Assembly: GCF_023544445.1 (NCBI RefSeq)
Contig: NZ_JALPVJ010000004.1
Coordinates: 434,001-498,000 of the forward strand
Reading direction: 5' to 3'
Source of the DNA: Actinoplanes sp. M2I2
GTDB taxonomy: Bacteria; Actinomycetota; Actinomycetes; Mycobacteriales; Micromonosporaceae
DNA: 64,000 nt
Each line of letters begins with the position of its first letter. The first letter of the stretch is position 1. Under the pieces are notes generated by a model that was not told where the DNA came from, did no database searches, and saw only the letters and a list, made by a program, of their open reading frames with translations. This document shows positions 33,895-43,912 of the stretch, one piece after another. A program made the position numbers and the translations under genes.

Positions 33895-36402
33895 GTGACT
33901 GACATTCCCGAAGCGCCCGACGGCGACGAGGTCCCGGACACCGGCGGCGTGGCCCAGCGGGTCGAGCCCGTCGGCCTCGAGGTCGAGATGCAGCGCTCGT
34001 ACCTCGACTACGCGATGAGCGTGATCGTGGGCCGGGCGCTGCCCGACGTCCGCGACGGCCTCAAGCCCGTCCACCGCAAGATCCTCTATGCGATGTACGA
34101 CTCCGGCTTCCGGCCCGACCGCGGCTACGTCAAGTGCGCGCGCGTCGTCGGCGACGTGATGGGCAATTACCACCCGCACGGCGACTCGTCGATCTACGAC
34201 GCCCTGGTGCGCATGGGCCAGCCGTGGTCGCTGCGTTACCGCCTGATCGACGGCAACGGCAACTTCGGCTCGCCGGGCAACGACCCGCCGGCGGCCATGC
34301 GCTACACCGAGTCGAAGCTCTCGCCTCTCGCCATGGAGATGCTGCGGGACATCGACGAGGACACCGTCGACATGCAGGACAACTACGACGGGCGTACGCA
34401 GGAGCCGACGATCCTGCCCGCGCGGTTCCCCAACCTGCTGGTCAACGGCTCCGAGGGCATCGCGGTCGGCATGGCGACCAAGATCCCGCCGCACAACCTG
34501 CGCGAGATCGCCGCGGCGGTGCAGTGGGTGCTCGACCACCCCGAGGCCGACGAGGCCACCGTCCTCGAGGCGCTGCTCGAGATCGTCAAGGGGCCGGACT
34601 TCCCGACCTACGGACTGATCGTCGGTCAGCAGGCGATCCAGGACGCGTACCGGACGGGCCGTGGCTCGATCCGGATGCGGGCCGTGGTCGAGGTCGAGGA
34701 GGACGCCCGCGGGCGCCCGTGCCTCGTGGTCACCGAGCTGCCGTACCAGGTCAACCCGGACAACCTCGCCGAGCGCGTCGCCGAGCTGGTCAAGGAGGGC
34801 AAGCTCACCGGGATCGCCGACATCCGCGACGAGTCCTCCGGTCGTACCGGCATGCGGTTGATCCTCGTCCTCAAGCGGGACGCGGTCGCCAAGGTCGTGC
34901 TGAACAACCTCTACAAGCACACCCAGCTGCAGGAGACGTTCGGCGCCAACATGCTGGCGCTGGTCGACGGCGTGCCGCGCACGCTCAACCTGGCGCAGTT
35001 CATCCTCTACTACGTCGAGCACCAGATCGAGGTCATCCGCCGGCGCACGGCCTACCGCCTGCGCAAGGCCGAGGAGCGCGCGCACATTCTGCGCGGTCTG
35101 GTCAAGGCGCTCGACGCGCTCGACGAGGTCATCGCCCTGATCCGCCGCTCGCCGACGGTCGAGGACGCCCGGTCCGGCCTGATCCAGCTGCTCGACATCG
35201 ACGAGATCCAGGCCGGCGCGATCCTCGACATGCAGCTGCGCCGGCTGGCCGCCCTGGAGCGGCAGCGGATCGTGGACGAGCTGGCGAAGATCGAGATCGA
35301 GATCGCCGACCTCAAGGACATCCTGGCCAAGCCGGAGCGGCAGCGGGCGATCGTCTCCGAAGAGCTCAGGGAGATCGTGCAGAAGTTCGGCGACGACCGG
35401 CGCACCCAGATCATCCCGTTCGATGGCGAGGTCTCCATGGAGGACCTCATCACGCGCGAGGACGTTGTGGTGACGATCACACGTACCGGTTATGCGAAGC
35501 GCACGAAGGTCGATCTGTACCGCTCCCAGCGGCGCGGCGGCAAGGGCGTCAGCGGCGCCACGCTGCGGCAGGACGACATCGTGTCGCACTTCTTCGTGAT
35601 CTCGACGCACGACTGGATGCTGTTCTTCACCAACAAGGGCCGGGTCTACCGGGCCAAGGCGTACGAGCTGCCCGAGGCGGCCCGGGTGGCCAAGGGTCAG
35701 CACGTCGCGAACCTGCTGGCGTTCCAGCCCGACGAGCACATCGCCCAGGTCATCCAGATCCCGAATTACCAGGTGGAGCCCTACCTTGTGCTCGCCACCA
35801 AGAATGGCCTCGTGAAGAAGACCCGGCTCGAGGAATTTGACTCCAACCGCAGCGGTGGCATCATCGCCATCAACCTGCGGGAGGACGACGAGTTGGTGGG
35901 CGCGGCCCTGGTGTCTTCGGAGAACGACCTCCTCATGGTCTCCAAGCACGCCCAGGCGATCCGGTTCAACGCGACCGATGAGGCGCTGCGCCCCATGGGC
36001 CGGGCCACGTCGGGCGTCATCGGCATGCGATTCACCGGCGAGGACGAACTCCTGGCCATGGAAGTCGTACGTGATGGCATGGATGTGTTGGTTGCCACCA
36101 ACGGCGGGTATGCGAAGCGGACGCCGATCGAGGAGTATCCCGTGCAAGGGCGGGGCGGCAAGGGCGTCCTCACCGCGAAGATCACGGAGCGCCGTGGTGG
36201 ACTGGTGGGGGCCCTCGTGATCAGTCCCGAGGATGAACTATTTGCCATCACCAGCAATGGTGGTGTCATCCGGACTCCCGTGAAGCCTGTACGGCGCACA
36301 CGGGATCGGAACACAATGGGGGTCAAGCTGATGGACCTCCCAGAAGGTGTAACCATCGTGGCGCTTGCTCGCAATGCCGACGAGCCTGACGAACAGGACT
36401 AG
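33895..36402 (+). CDS. gyrA: DNA gyrase subunit A
   Basis: An 835-residue GyrA starting at GTG 33895. The catalytic Tyr is Y137 in [10 protein letters not shown]. The quinolone-determining region reads [19 protein letters not shown]; Ser98 and Asp102 correspond to E. coli Ser83 and Asp87, so the sensitive-type residues are present (mycobacteria have Ala at the first). The C-terminal beta-pinwheel carries the GyrA box QRRGGKG. The strand also has a long antisense open frame, which is a shadow. Confidence 0.98.
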   Translation: MTDIPEAPDGDEVPDTGGVAQRVEPVGLEVEMQRSYLDYAMSVIVGRALPDVRDGLKPVHRKILYAMYDSGFRPDRGYVKCARVVGDVMGNYHPHGDSSIYDALVRMGQPWSLRYRLIDGNGNFGSPGNDPPAAMRYTESKLSPLAMEMLRDIDEDTVDMQDNYDGRTQEPTILPARFPNLLVNGSEGIAVGMATKIPPHNLREIAAAVQWVLDHPEADEATVLEALLEIVKGPDFPTYGLIVGQQAIQDAYRTGRGSIRMRAVVEVEEDARGRPCLVVTELPYQVNPDNLAERVAELVKEGKLTGIADIRDESSGRTGMRLILVLKRDAVAKVVLNNLYKHTQLQETFGANMLALVDGVPRTLNLAQFILYYVEHQIEVIRRRTAYRLRKAEERAHILRGLVKALDALDEVIALIRRSPTVEDARSGLIQLLDIDEIQAGAILDMQLRRLAALERQRIVDELAKIEIEIADLKDILAKPERQRAIVSEELREIVQKFGDDRRTQIIPFDGEVSMEDLITREDVVVTITRTGYAKRTKVDLYRSQRRGGKGVSGATLRQDDIVSHFFVISTHDWMLFFTNKGRVYRAKAYELPEAARVAKGQHVANLLAFQPDEHIAQVIQIPNYQVEPYLVLATKNGLVKKTRLEEFDSNRSGGIIAINLREDDELVGAALVSSENDLLMVSKHAQAIRFNATDEALRPMGRATSGVIGMRFTGEDELLAMEVVRDGMDVLVATNGGYAKRTPIEEYPVQGRGGKGVLTAKITERRGGLVGALVISPEDELFAITSNGGVIRTPVKPVRRTRDRNTMGVKLMDLPEGVTIVALARNADEPDEQD

Positions 36403-36405
36403 TTG

Positions 36406-37302
36406 ATGCCGGAGACACAGGCGAAGTCGGGGGCCACGGGGAGCTCAGCGACTCCGAACGAGGCGGCCAAGAAGGATGGCTCCGCCCCGAACGGACGCGA
36501 CGCCGCGGCTCGGGGAGCCGCCGCCCCCGCCGAAGCCCCGTCACCGCCGAAGTTCACCCGGGCGCCGGGCATGGCCCCGCCGCCCGGTGAGCCCGCCGAC
36601 GGTGACGGCTCCGACGCCAAGCGGCCGGGACCGCCCGTGAAGGGTTCGGCCAGCGTGCCGACCGTGACCAAGGGCAAGGGCGCGGCCCCCGGCAGCAGCT
36701 CGGGCCGGGTCAGCGTGCCGCCGGCGGCCAAGGCCGGCTCCACCACCGGTCCGCAGCAGCGGCCCGGCGGGGCGCCCGGCGGCACCACCGGCAACGCCAA
36801 GGCGGCCCGCCCGGCCGGCGGCTCCGGCCAGGCCCCGGCCAGCGGCTCGGCCGCGGTCGGCGCGGCCCGGGTCACCGAGGTGGTCCGTTCGGCGCGGTCC
36901 ACCGTCTCGTCGGGCTCCACGCGTGGACCCCGGCGGGCCCGGCTCAACCTCAAGCGGATCGACCCGTGGTCCGTGATGAAGTTCTCGTTCGCCGTGTCGG
37001 TCGTGCTCTTCATCGTCGTGGTCGTGGCCACGTCGGTGCTCTACCTCGCGCTCGACGCCATGGGTGTCTGGGGCGAGGTCAACACCAGCCTCAAGGAACT
37101 GGTCAGCGCCAGCGGCGGTGACGACGCGTCGGCCAGCAGTGGCTTCCAGATCACCGCCTGGGGCGTCATCGGCACGTCGATGCTGATCGGGGCGGTCAAC
37201 GTGGTGCTGTTCACCGCGCTGGCGACGCTCGGCGCGTTCATCTACAACGTCTGCGCCGACCTGGTCGGCGGGGTCGAGCTGACCCTGGCCGAGCGGGACT
37301 GA
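36406..37302 (+). CDS. DUF3566 transmembrane protein
   Basis: A 298-residue protein starting at ATG 36406, four bases after the gyrA stop. The first 180 residues are Pro/Gly/Ala/Ser-rich and cytoplasmic. The C-terminal domain begins at RARLNLKRIDPWSVMKFSFAVSV, with TM helices VVLFIVVVVATSVLYLALDAM and IGTSMLIGAVNVVLFTALATLGAFIYN, ending DLVGGVELTLAERD. This is the DUF3566 pattern found immediately after gyrA in most actinobacteria. Its function is unknown. Confidence 0.92.
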   Translation: MPETQAKSGATGSSATPNEAAKKDGSAPNGRDAAARGAAAPAEAPSPPKFTRAPGMAPPPGEPADGDGSDAKRPGPPVKGSASVPTVTKGKGAAPGSSSGRVSVPPAAKAGSTTGPQQRPGGAPGGTTGNAKAARPAGGSGQAPASGSAAVGAARVTEVVRSARSTVSSGSTRGPRRARLNLKRIDPWSVMKFSFAVSVVLFIVVVVATSVLYLALDAMGVWGEVNTSLKELVSASGGDDASASSGFQITAWGVIGTSMLIGAVNVVLFTALATLGAFIYNVCADLVGGVELTLAERD

Positions 37303-37321
37303 GAAGGCTCAGAGAGGGCGA

Positions 37322-37349
37322 GGGGGCCACCCCCGTTTTGGTGGCTCCC
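37322..37349 (+). terminator. Hairpin after the gyrA operon
   Basis: GGGGGCCACC (37322-37331) pairs with GGTGGCTCCC (37340-37349), a 10-bp stem with one G/T pair and loop CCCGTTTT. There is no T-run after it, so it may act as an intrinsic terminator or as a processing hairpin before tRNA-Ile. Confidence 0.6.
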
Positions 37350-37383
37350 TACCCGGTGCGGTAACCTTCGGTGTCGCACTTGA

Positions 37384-37457
37384 GGGGCTATAGCTCAGTC
37401 GGTTAGAGCGCAGAGCTGATAACTCTGAGGTCGCTGGTTCGATTCCAGCTAGCCCCA
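37384..37457 (+). tRNA. tRNA-Ile (GAT)
   Basis: 74 nt with acceptor GGGGCTA/TAGCCCC, D arm GCTCAGTCGGTTAGAGC, anticodon GAT in CTGATAA, T arm CTGGTTCGATTCCAG and discriminator A. CCA is not encoded. It is the usual tRNA after gyrA in actinobacteria. Confidence 0.98.
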
Positions 37458-37463
37458 CGGGTA

Positions 37464-37507
37464 ACGGGGTCCCCTGTCCGCGGAAAGCGCGGACCTTGGT
37501 TCCCCGT
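37464..37507 (+). terminator. Hairpin downstream of tRNA-Ile
   Basis: Outer arms ACGGGG (37464-37469) and CCCCGT (37502-37507) enclose an inner stem GTCCGCG (37476-37482)/CGCGGAC (37488-37494) with a GAAAG loop. Likely terminator or tRNA 3'-processing structure. The following 240 bp to the small gene hold GGCCAC-rich imperfect repeats and no other feature. Confidence 0.6.
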
Positions 37508-37750
37508 CATACCTGCTCCGGGGGCCGAGCCCCCGGAAACCCCGCGGTGCGGTGGGCACCCTTTGTGCTGCGGTCACGGTTGGTGGCTTGTGGCCTGGCG
37601 GCCACTTCGCTTCGGGGTTGCGCTTGTGGCGTGATGGCCACATTGCTCGGTCGCGGTGGTCTGGCTTGGCCTTGCGGCCACCTTGCTCTTGGTCGCGGTT
37701 CATGCGTTGGCTTGCGGCTTGTGTGTGGCGGGCTTGATGGGAGAGCTGCG

Positions 37751-37879
37751 ATGGTCAAGAAGCTTCTGGTTGCTGCCGGGGTTGTCGGTGCGGCGGCTCT
37801 GGTGTTCCGGAAGGTCAAGGCTTCCAGCGATGAGCGGGCGCTTTGGCACGAGGCGACTACGGCGCCCGATCTCCGATAG
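37751..37879 (+). CDS. DLW-39 family small protein
   Basis: A 42-residue protein, ATG 37751 behind GGGAGAGCTGCG. It has a single hydrophobic helix (KKLLVAAGVVGAAALVFRK) and a C-terminal DERALWHEAT segment. The pattern matches the DLW-39 family, named for a conserved DLW near the end; here it is ALW. These peptides sit between tRNA-Ile and tRNA-Ala in actinobacteria. Function unknown. Confidence 0.8.
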   Translation: MVKKLLVAAGVVGAAALVFRKVKASSDERALWHEATTAPDLR

Positions 37880-37894
37880 GTTTTTCGGGGTTCA

Positions 37895-37967
37895 GGGGCC
37901 CTAGCTCAACTGGCAGAGCACCGCCTTTGCAAGGCGGGGGTTAGGGGTTCAAGTCCCCTGGGCTCCA
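37895..37967 (+). tRNA. tRNA-Ala (TGC)
   Basis: 73 nt with acceptor GGGGCCC/GGGCTCC, D arm GCTCAACTGGCAGAGC, anticodon TGC in TTTGCAA, T arm AGGGGTTCAAGTCCCCT and discriminator A. CCA is not encoded. Confidence 0.98.
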
Positions 37968-38129
37968 CAAGACAACACCTTTGAGCAGGCTGCACACCAT
38001 GCCTTGATCGGCCGGCCCACTCCCGGCTCACATCGGCGGACGTATTGCCTGCCTCCTGTCTGTCACGACCGGCCGTAGCGCCACGCTGACGATCCGACTT
38101 ATTCCACCGCCTTCGATGAGCATGGTGCT

Positions 38130-38360
38130 GTGAAGCTACAACGGGCGTGGCGCGACCTGCGGCGGCAGCCCCGGTGGTGGCTCTGGACGGCGTTGACGTC
38201 GGGTGGATGCACGTTGATCGCTCTGATGGGCAACGACGGGAACCATTGGTTCGGTGGTCCGGTGCTTCACTACTTCGCGCTGGTCGGAACCGGTGTGATA
38301 GTCGTGCTGCTGGTCATCCTGTTGGTGCTGCAGGCTCGGACGAAAGCCGACCACGAGTAG
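38130..38360 (+). CDS. Small membrane protein, hypothetical
   Basis: 76 residues from GTG 38130. A basic N-terminus (KLQRAWRDLRRQPRWW) leads into a first hydrophobic segment, LWTALTSGGCTLIALM, and a second strong helix, YFALVGTGVIVVLLVILLVLQA, followed by a short charged tail. Two transmembrane helices are predicted by eye. No family is recognised and no clear ribosome binding site is seen; codon use supports it moderately. Confidence 0.55.
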   Translation: MKLQRAWRDLRRQPRWWLWTALTSGGCTLIALMGNDGNHWFGGPVLHYFALVGTGVIVVLLVILLVLQARTKADHE

Positions 38361-38452
38361 AAGCGCACTTCGGGGTGCGTCGCCGACCAGACCACACTCA
38401 TCGCGGGAGTGTAGAGGCGGCGTCTCACAGCCTGTCGGAGAGACTTTCCTGC

Positions 38453-39034
38453 TCAACGACCGGGGATGGCCACCTCGTCAGACCAGCCCGCTCGGATGAG
38501 GATCTCGGTGGCGACGTCGTCGGGGGAACGGTCATTGGTCACGGTGAGATCGGCATTCAGGGTGGGCGTGTGGCTGGGGCTGTCGAGCGTGCTCAGGTGC
38601 CGCTCGAGTTGAGTGCCCTCCTCTCTGCGGCGCAGACGATCCCGTACGGTGGCGTCGTCTGCCGTCAGCCTGACCAGGTGAGTCTCGCAGTCCGAGAGGC
38701 ATCGGGCGTACATGCCCCGGACGTCCGGCTCTTCGATGACCGCGGCGACGACAATGAGCCGGGCGCCGGCCACCTTGAAGTTGGCCCACACGGCGGCCAG
38801 ATTGGCGCACTTCAGCCGGTCGTAGAACTGACCGCTCCCGGGGCCGGCGGGGGGAGGCGGCCCGAACTGGGCCAGCACGTCGGTGTCGACGACCGCGGTG
38901 CCGCGGCCGGAAGCGGTGAGAAGCCGGCCGGCTGCCTGCGCCACCGTGGTCTTTCCGACGCCGGCGATCCCGGTGAGCAGCAGTGCTCGATACAACGCTG
39001 ACTCCTGATCGTCGCGGGCTCGGGAAGCGCTCAC
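38453..39034 (-). CDS. P-loop nucleotide kinase-like protein
   Basis: 193 residues from GTG 39034. Walker A is LLTGIAGVGKTTVAQAAGRLL, near the N-terminus as in AAA_33/shikimate- or adenylylsulfate-kinase-like proteins. A later D-T-D-V segment (AVVDTDVLAQFG) could bind substrate, RLTADDATVRDRLRRREEGTQ resembles a LID region with arginines, and ADLTVTNDRSPDDVATEI is the C-terminal base-binding strand seen in such kinases. The substrate is unknown. It lies between a divergent lipoprotein gene and the small membrane protein. Confidence 0.75.
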   Translation of the reverse strand: MSASRARDDQESALYRALLLTGIAGVGKTTVAQAAGRLLTASGRGTAVVDTDVLAQFGPPPPAGPGSGQFYDRLKCANLAAVWANFKVAGARLIVVAAVIEEPDVRGMYARCLSDCETHLVRLTADDATVRDRLRRREEGTQLERHLSTLDSPSHTPTLNADLTVTNDRSPDDVATEILIRAGWSDEVAIPGR

Positions 39035-39116
39035 CCGCAGGATGCCAGCTCTGAACTGCCGGGGCGCGCGTCGCGGTTGAAGGCGACGACGAGGCGTGCC
39101 AGGGGTGCGGTGGGGG

Positions 39117-39872
39117 ATGGGGTTTGATCTACTGGGCGCCGTGCGGCGGCGGGTGGTGTTCGGGCTGATGGTCGGTGGGCTTCTGAGCGGGTGTGGGGCT
39201 CGGGCTGACCGGCCGGATGCCGCGTCGTCGGCTGAGCCGTCCTCGTCCTCTTCCGGCCCCGCATCTGTGCCGCTGTCGTCGTCTACGGCGGTGGCCGGGG
39301 ACTACGCGTGGTTTCGTGAGGTCACCGACCTGAGCAAGGGGTTCTGCTTCGTCTGGGTGCGCCGTGTCCGGCCGGCTCAGGTGCTTGATCGCATGGGGGC
39401 CAAGGAGCTCGAACGCATCGGGTGGCAGCAGATGGTCGGGGCGGGGGACGGCCAGCGGGGATTCCCCGACAAGTGCTACTTCGGCGTGACCCGGCTGAAC
39501 GACGACTGGGCGTTGGTCGTCGAGGACAACGGTGAACTGGGCACCGAGGACGGGCAGTTCCGCGCTCTGTCCGCCGGGACGACCCTGATCTGCCTGTATC
39601 GGGCGGATGACGGCAGCGGACGGTTCCTCCTGATGGAGGACCGCGGTGTCACTCTGCAGTTTGATCCGGTGTCGGGTGAACGGCCGTCGGGCCGTCGGGC
39701 GGCCGAGCTCGAAACGACCGTGAAAGCCACCCGGGCGGGCGCTCCAGCGCAGCCGGACGATCGCATGGCGGCAGCATTCGCGCTGGCTGAGCGCCTTACC
39801 GGGGTACCGCTCACACAGGCCGATCTGCGAAAGCACACCTATCTGTTCAGCGTGGTGCCAACCGGTCAGTGA
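39117..39872 (+). CDS. Predicted lipoprotein
   Basis: 251 residues from ATG 39117. The signal peptide is VRRRVVFGLMVGGLLSGC, whose LSGC is a lipobox; Cys26 would be lipidated. A Ser/Pro-rich spacer (about residues 30-60) follows and then a globular domain with two cysteines in FCFVWVRRV and PDKCYFGVTRL. DUF-type secreted proteins of actinomycetes look like this, but no specific family is recognised. An upstream start at 39096 would add seven residues. It should sit on the outer face of the membrane. Confidence 0.75.
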   Translation: MGFDLLGAVRRRVVFGLMVGGLLSGCGARADRPDAASSAEPSSSSSGPASVPLSSSTAVAGDYAWFREVTDLSKGFCFVWVRRVRPAQVLDRMGAKELERIGWQQMVGAGDGQRGFPDKCYFGVTRLNDDWALVVEDNGELGTEDGQFRALSAGTTLICLYRADDGSGRFLLMEDRGVTLQFDPVSGERPSGRRAAELETTVKATRAGAPAQPDDRMAAAFALAERLTGVPLTQADLRKHTYLFSVVPTGQ

Positions 39873-39930
39873 AAGAGTCAATGGCCGTTCGGTTGTTGCC
39901 GGAAACTCCCGGCCGGGCCAACATCCACCT

Positions 39931-40473
39931 GTGACGATGCGCACGACCGATTTGCTCACCATTGGTGAGGCCGCGATCCTCCTCCGGTTCTCGCGGCGCC
40001 GGGTTCTCGACCTCTGTGCGCGCGGGCTTCTGCCGTACGTCAGCCTCGGCGCACAGAGGCGTGTGCGCCGATCCGATGTCGAGGCGCTGATCCACCCCGT
40101 GCTGACCCGCGCCGAGCTGGAGCAGCTCTGGTTGCACCAGGCGGTCGCCGCACGCTTCGTGGCCCGGCCCGCGGCGGTGCTTGCCATCGCCGAGATCAAT
40201 CTGCGCCGGTTGCGCCGCCTCCGCCCGGGCGGTCCCGAGTGGCAGTGGCTGGACCGGTGGGAGGCCCTGCTGGCCGGTGAGGCTGAGGCCGTGGTCGAGG
40301 CGCTGACGTCCTCGGCTCAGTACGCGGTGCGGCTGCGTTCCGCATCACCCTTCGCCGGCGTACTGACCGAAAAGGAGCGTCGGGCCGTGCTCGACGGTCT
40401 GGCGGAAAGCCGCCATGACCAGGCACAACTCCTGCGCCCGGCTCGCCTCGAGCGGGTCGTGCGCGCAGTGTGA
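39931..40473 (+). CDS. Helix-turn-helix (excisionase-type) DNA-binding protein
   Basis: 180 residues from GTG 39931. The first 55 residues form a MerR/excisionase-like winged HTH: LLTIGEAAILLRFSRRRVLDLCARG followed by LPYVSLGAQRRVRRSDVEAL. The remainder is Arg/Leu/Ala-rich and helical (RPAAVLAIAEINLRRLRRLRPGG) with no domain recognised. Proteins of this type are encoded in mobile elements and also as stand-alone chromosomal regulators; no integrase or element boundary is visible nearby, so a stand-alone role is favoured. Confidence 0.75.
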   Translation: MTMRTTDLLTIGEAAILLRFSRRRVLDLCARGLLPYVSLGAQRRVRRSDVEALIHPVLTRAELEQLWLHQAVAARFVARPAAVLAIAEINLRRLRRLRPGGPEWQWLDRWEALLAGEAEAVVEALTSSAQYAVRLRSASPFAGVLTEKERRAVLDGLAESRHDQAQLLRPARLERVVRAV

Positions 40474-40580
40474 GTCCTCGATCACAAAACTAGAAAAGAG
40501 CCTTATGTAACTCGTCGCGTCGGGCGGATAGTGAGTCGGTTCCATGATTCGGTTGCGCAATGCTGCGCCGGGAGGTACCG

Positions 40581-41873
40581 ATGCCGACCACCATCCTTCA
40601 TTCCACTATCGCGTCGAAGGTCCAGAACCTTCTGGAAACGATGCTCCAGGCGCCCGTGCCCCTCCGGATCCGAGCCTGGGACGGCTCGACGGCCGGTCCG
40701 GCGGACGCCCCGGTGCTGGTCATCCGGCATCGTCGTGCGTTGCGCCGACTGATGTGGCAACCCAATGATCTGGGTCTGGCCCGCGCGTACGTCTCCGGCG
40801 ATCTCGATGTCGAGGGCGATCTCTACGAGGCGCTCACCCGCGTGGCCGCGCTGATCTGGCGCGCGCCCGATATGAAGGATCTGCCTATCCGTCATGTCGC
40901 GAGCGATCTCGTACGCCTCGGCGTGCTCGGCACCCAGCCCAAGCCGCCGCCGGAGGAGATGGTCGTTGCCGGGACCCGGCACAGCAGACGCCGCGACCGT
41001 CAGGCGATCAGCCACCACTACGACGTCGGGAACGATTTCTACCGGCTCGTCCTCGGGTCGAGCATGGTCTATTCCTGCGCGTACTGGACGTCGGACACAC
41101 CCGGTTACGACCTGGCCGACGCGCAGCGCGACAAGCTCGACCTGATCTGCCGCAAGCTCGGGCTGCGGCCCGGTCAGCGGCTGCTCGACGTCGGCTGCGG
41201 CTGGGGCAGCCTGGCCATCCACGCCGCCCGCGAGTACGGCGTGCACGTCGTCGGCATCACGCTCTCGACCGAGCAGGCCGAATACGCCCGTAAGCAGGTC
41301 GCCGAGGCCGGGCTCACCGGTCAGGTGGAGATCCGGGTCGAGGACTACCGCGACCTCGAGGACGGGCCGTACGACGCGATCTCCAGCGTGGGGATGGCCG
41401 AACACGTCGGCACCGATCCGTACGCGGAGTACGCGGCCATTCTCTACGCCAACCTCAAGCCCGGTGGCCGTCTGCTCAACCACCAGATCTCCCGGGTGCA
41501 CCTGGCTCCCAAGCAGCCGCACCAGGCCCGGAGCTTCATCGACGCGTACGTCTTTCCGGACGGTGAGCTGGTGCCGGTGGGCACCACGGTCGGCCTGCTC
41601 GAGCAGGCCGGCTTCGAGGTGCGCGACGTGCACGCGCTGCGGGAGCACTACGGGCGCACGCTGCGGGCGTGGGTGACGAACCTGGAGTCGGACTGGTCCA
41701 CCGCGGTGAAGCTGACCAGCCCGGGCCGGGCCCGGGTGTGGCGGCTCTACATGGCGGCGTCGGCGCTCGCCTTCGAGCAGGCACGGATCGGCGTCAACCA
41801 GGTGCTCGCGGTGAAAGATCACCGGGATGGAACGGCCGCCCTGCCGCCGACACGGAGCGGCTACGCGGTCTGA
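40581..41873 (+). CDS. Cyclopropane-fatty-acyl-phospholipid synthase-family methyltransferase
   Basis: 430 residues from ATG 40581 behind GGGAGG. The N-terminal domain (PLRIRAWDGSTAGP, AYVSGDLDVEGDLYEAL) and SAM-dependent C-terminal domain have the CFA-synthase order. SAM motif I is LLDVGCGWGSLAIHAAREYG; YDVGNDFYRLVLGSSMVYSCAYW contains the family-specific active-site Cys region, and GMAEHVG and NHQISR further support it. It transfers a methylene group from SAM to unsaturated acyl chains of phospholipids. An upstream in-frame codon at 40560 is not preceded by a ribosome binding site. Confidence 0.93.
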   Translation: MPTTILHSTIASKVQNLLETMLQAPVPLRIRAWDGSTAGPADAPVLVIRHRRALRRLMWQPNDLGLARAYVSGDLDVEGDLYEALTRVAALIWRAPDMKDLPIRHVASDLVRLGVLGTQPKPPPEEMVVAGTRHSRRRDRQAISHHYDVGNDFYRLVLGSSMVYSCAYWTSDTPGYDLADAQRDKLDLICRKLGLRPGQRLLDVGCGWGSLAIHAAREYGVHVVGITLSTEQAEYARKQVAEAGLTGQVEIRVEDYRDLEDGPYDAISSVGMAEHVGTDPYAEYAAILYANLKPGGRLLNHQISRVHLAPKQPHQARSFIDAYVFPDGELVPVGTTVGLLEQAGFEVRDVHALREHYGRTLRAWVTNLESDWSTAVKLTSPGRARVWRLYMAASALAFEQARIGVNQVLAVKDHRDGTAALPPTRSGYAV

Positions 41874-41942
41874 TCCGTTTCGGTCACCGGCTCGTCCTTT
41901 TTGGTCAGTCTGAAAAACGTTGCCGCGGAACGAATGCGGACG

Positions 41943-41951
41943 TTGTCCACA
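41943..41951 (+). promoter_or_regulatory. DnaA box upstream of the Nudix gene
   Basis: Perfect TTGTCCACA in the spacer before the Nudix gene, about 40 bp ahead of its -10 element. Confidence 0.7.
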
Positions 41952-41990
41952 GGGCGCGAGGTTGTCATGCGGAACGGGTGCGGGGCCGGT

Positions 41991-42003
41991 TAGCCTGCCT
42001 CAC
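41991..42003 (+). promoter_or_regulatory. -10 element of a probable leaderless Nudix transcript
   Basis: TAGCCT (41991-41996) ends seven bases before GTG 42004, and no ribosome binding site is present. Confidence 0.6.
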
Positions 42004-42402
42004 GTGAGCGAACGAAAACGGGCCGCCGCCGTGATCGTGCGGGACGGCCGTGTGCTGATGGTGCACGAGCGCAGCCGACGATCCGGTGGCGGTGAGTGGT
42101 GGACCTTGCCGGGCGGTGGTCTGGAGCCCGGCGAGACCGCCGAGGAGGCGGTGCGGCGGGAGGTGTTCGAGGAGACGGGCCTGGTGGTCAGCGACGCCCG
42201 CTATGTGCTCGAGATGCCTTATCCGTCGGGCATGACGTCGGTGTTCTCGGTGACGGTGGCCGACGGTGAGCCGCGGATCGGCATCGACGACGGCATCGGG
42301 CCCGAGATGCTGGGTCTCGACTGGTTGCCCGCCCCCGAACTGCCGACGGAGACCAGCGGGGGGGTGCCGGTGCCGCCGATCATCGTGGTGCTGCCGGCGT
42401 AA
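42004..42402 (+). CDS. Nudix hydrolase
   Basis: 132 residues from GTG 42004. The Nudix box is complete: [13 protein letters not shown] followed by [12 protein letters not shown] (G-x5-E-x7-REVxEExGx). The upstream reading frame (to 41920) is non-Nudix sequence. These enzymes cleave nucleoside diphosphates linked to another moiety; the substrate is unknown. It has a probable leaderless promoter. Confidence 0.92.
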   Translation: MSERKRAAAVIVRDGRVLMVHERSRRSGGGEWWTLPGGGLEPGETAEEAVRREVFEETGLVVSDARYVLEMPYPSGMTSVFSVTVADGEPRIGIDDGIGPEMLGLDWLPAPELPTETSGGVPVPPIIVVLPA

Positions 42403-42455
42403 GAGCCGGTGCTGTCTCCGCGAGGCTCGGACCGATCTGCGGCCCGGTCGACGGC

Positions 42456-43061
<606 letters not shown>

Positions 43062-43138
43062 ACCCTCTGACGGTCGGCAGCCACGACCGCATTCTGAGGA
43101 AGTCGTCACGACTCCGGCCCCTCGATCGTCCCCCTGGC

Positions 43139-43894
43139 ATGACGACATCGACAGTGCTGGTGACCGGGGCCGGTGGGGTCCTCGGATCGGTCACCGTGCC
43201 GCGGCTGACGGCGGCGGGACACGAGGTCAGGGCGATGAGCCGGCGAGCGCGGCCGGGGTGGTTCGCGGCCGATCTGCGTACCGGTGAAGGGATCGACGAG
43301 GCAGTGCGGGGCGCGGACCTGATCGTGCACCTGGCGTCAGCACCCGGAGATGCTCGGCGGACGGATGTCGGTGGCACGCGCCGGCTCGTGGCCGCCGCGC
43401 GAAAGGCCGGAGTGCGGCATCTGGTCTACGTGTCGATCATCGGAGTCGACCGGGTACCGCTGCGCTACTACCGGGCGAAGCTCGCCACCGAGGACGTTGT
43501 CCGGACGGGCGGCATCCCGTACACGATCGTGCGGGCTTCGCAGTTCCACCCGTTCGCCGAAGGGCTGCTCAAGACCGCCGGGCGGCTCGGTCCGCTGATC
43601 CTCGATCCCGGGTTCCTGGCCCAGCCGGTCGACGCCGCGGAGGTTGCCGACCGGATCGCCGACCTGCTGACCCGGCCGGCCGCGGACGCCATCGTCGAGT
43701 TCGCCGGACCGCGCGTGCTGACCCTCGCCGACGCGTCGGCCACCTGGCTGGCGGCCCGGGGAGAGAAGCGACGGGTCCTCCGGCTGCGGCTGCCCGGCCG
43801 GGTGGCGCGGTCGATACGGGCGGGTGGTCTGACCACAACCGCGACACCGACCGGTACCCGGACGTGGGAGGACTACCTGGCGGCGCGGTATTGA
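43139..43894 (+). CDS. NmrA-like/atypical SDR NAD(P)-binding protein
   Basis: 251 residues. The Rossmann loop is VLVTGAGGVLGSVTVPRL (GxxGxxG), followed by DLRTGEGIDEAVRGADLIVHLAS, and VYVSIIGVDRVPLRYYRAKLATEDVV, where YxxxK-like residues occur, and PYTIVRASQFHPF typical of NmrA-like atypical SDR proteins. These act as redox sensors or reductases. It starts at ATG 43139 with weak ribosome binding. It is followed by the YbaK gene 18 bp later in the same direction. Confidence 0.85.
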   Translation: MTTSTVLVTGAGGVLGSVTVPRLTAAGHEVRAMSRRARPGWFAADLRTGEGIDEAVRGADLIVHLASAPGDARRTDVGGTRRLVAAARKAGVRHLVYVSIIGVDRVPLRYYRAKLATEDVVRTGGIPYTIVRASQFHPFAEGLLKTAGRLGPLILDPGFLAQPVDAAEVADRIADLLTRPAADAIVEFAGPRVLTLADASATWLAARGEKRRVLRLRLPGRVARSIRAGGLTTTATPTGTRTWEDYLAARY

Positions 43895-43912
43895 GCGAGG
43901 ATGGCGGGCGTG

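Noticed and set aside
33889..36147. 752-residue minus-strand frame opposite gyrA
   Set aside because: Shadow of gyrA codon bias.
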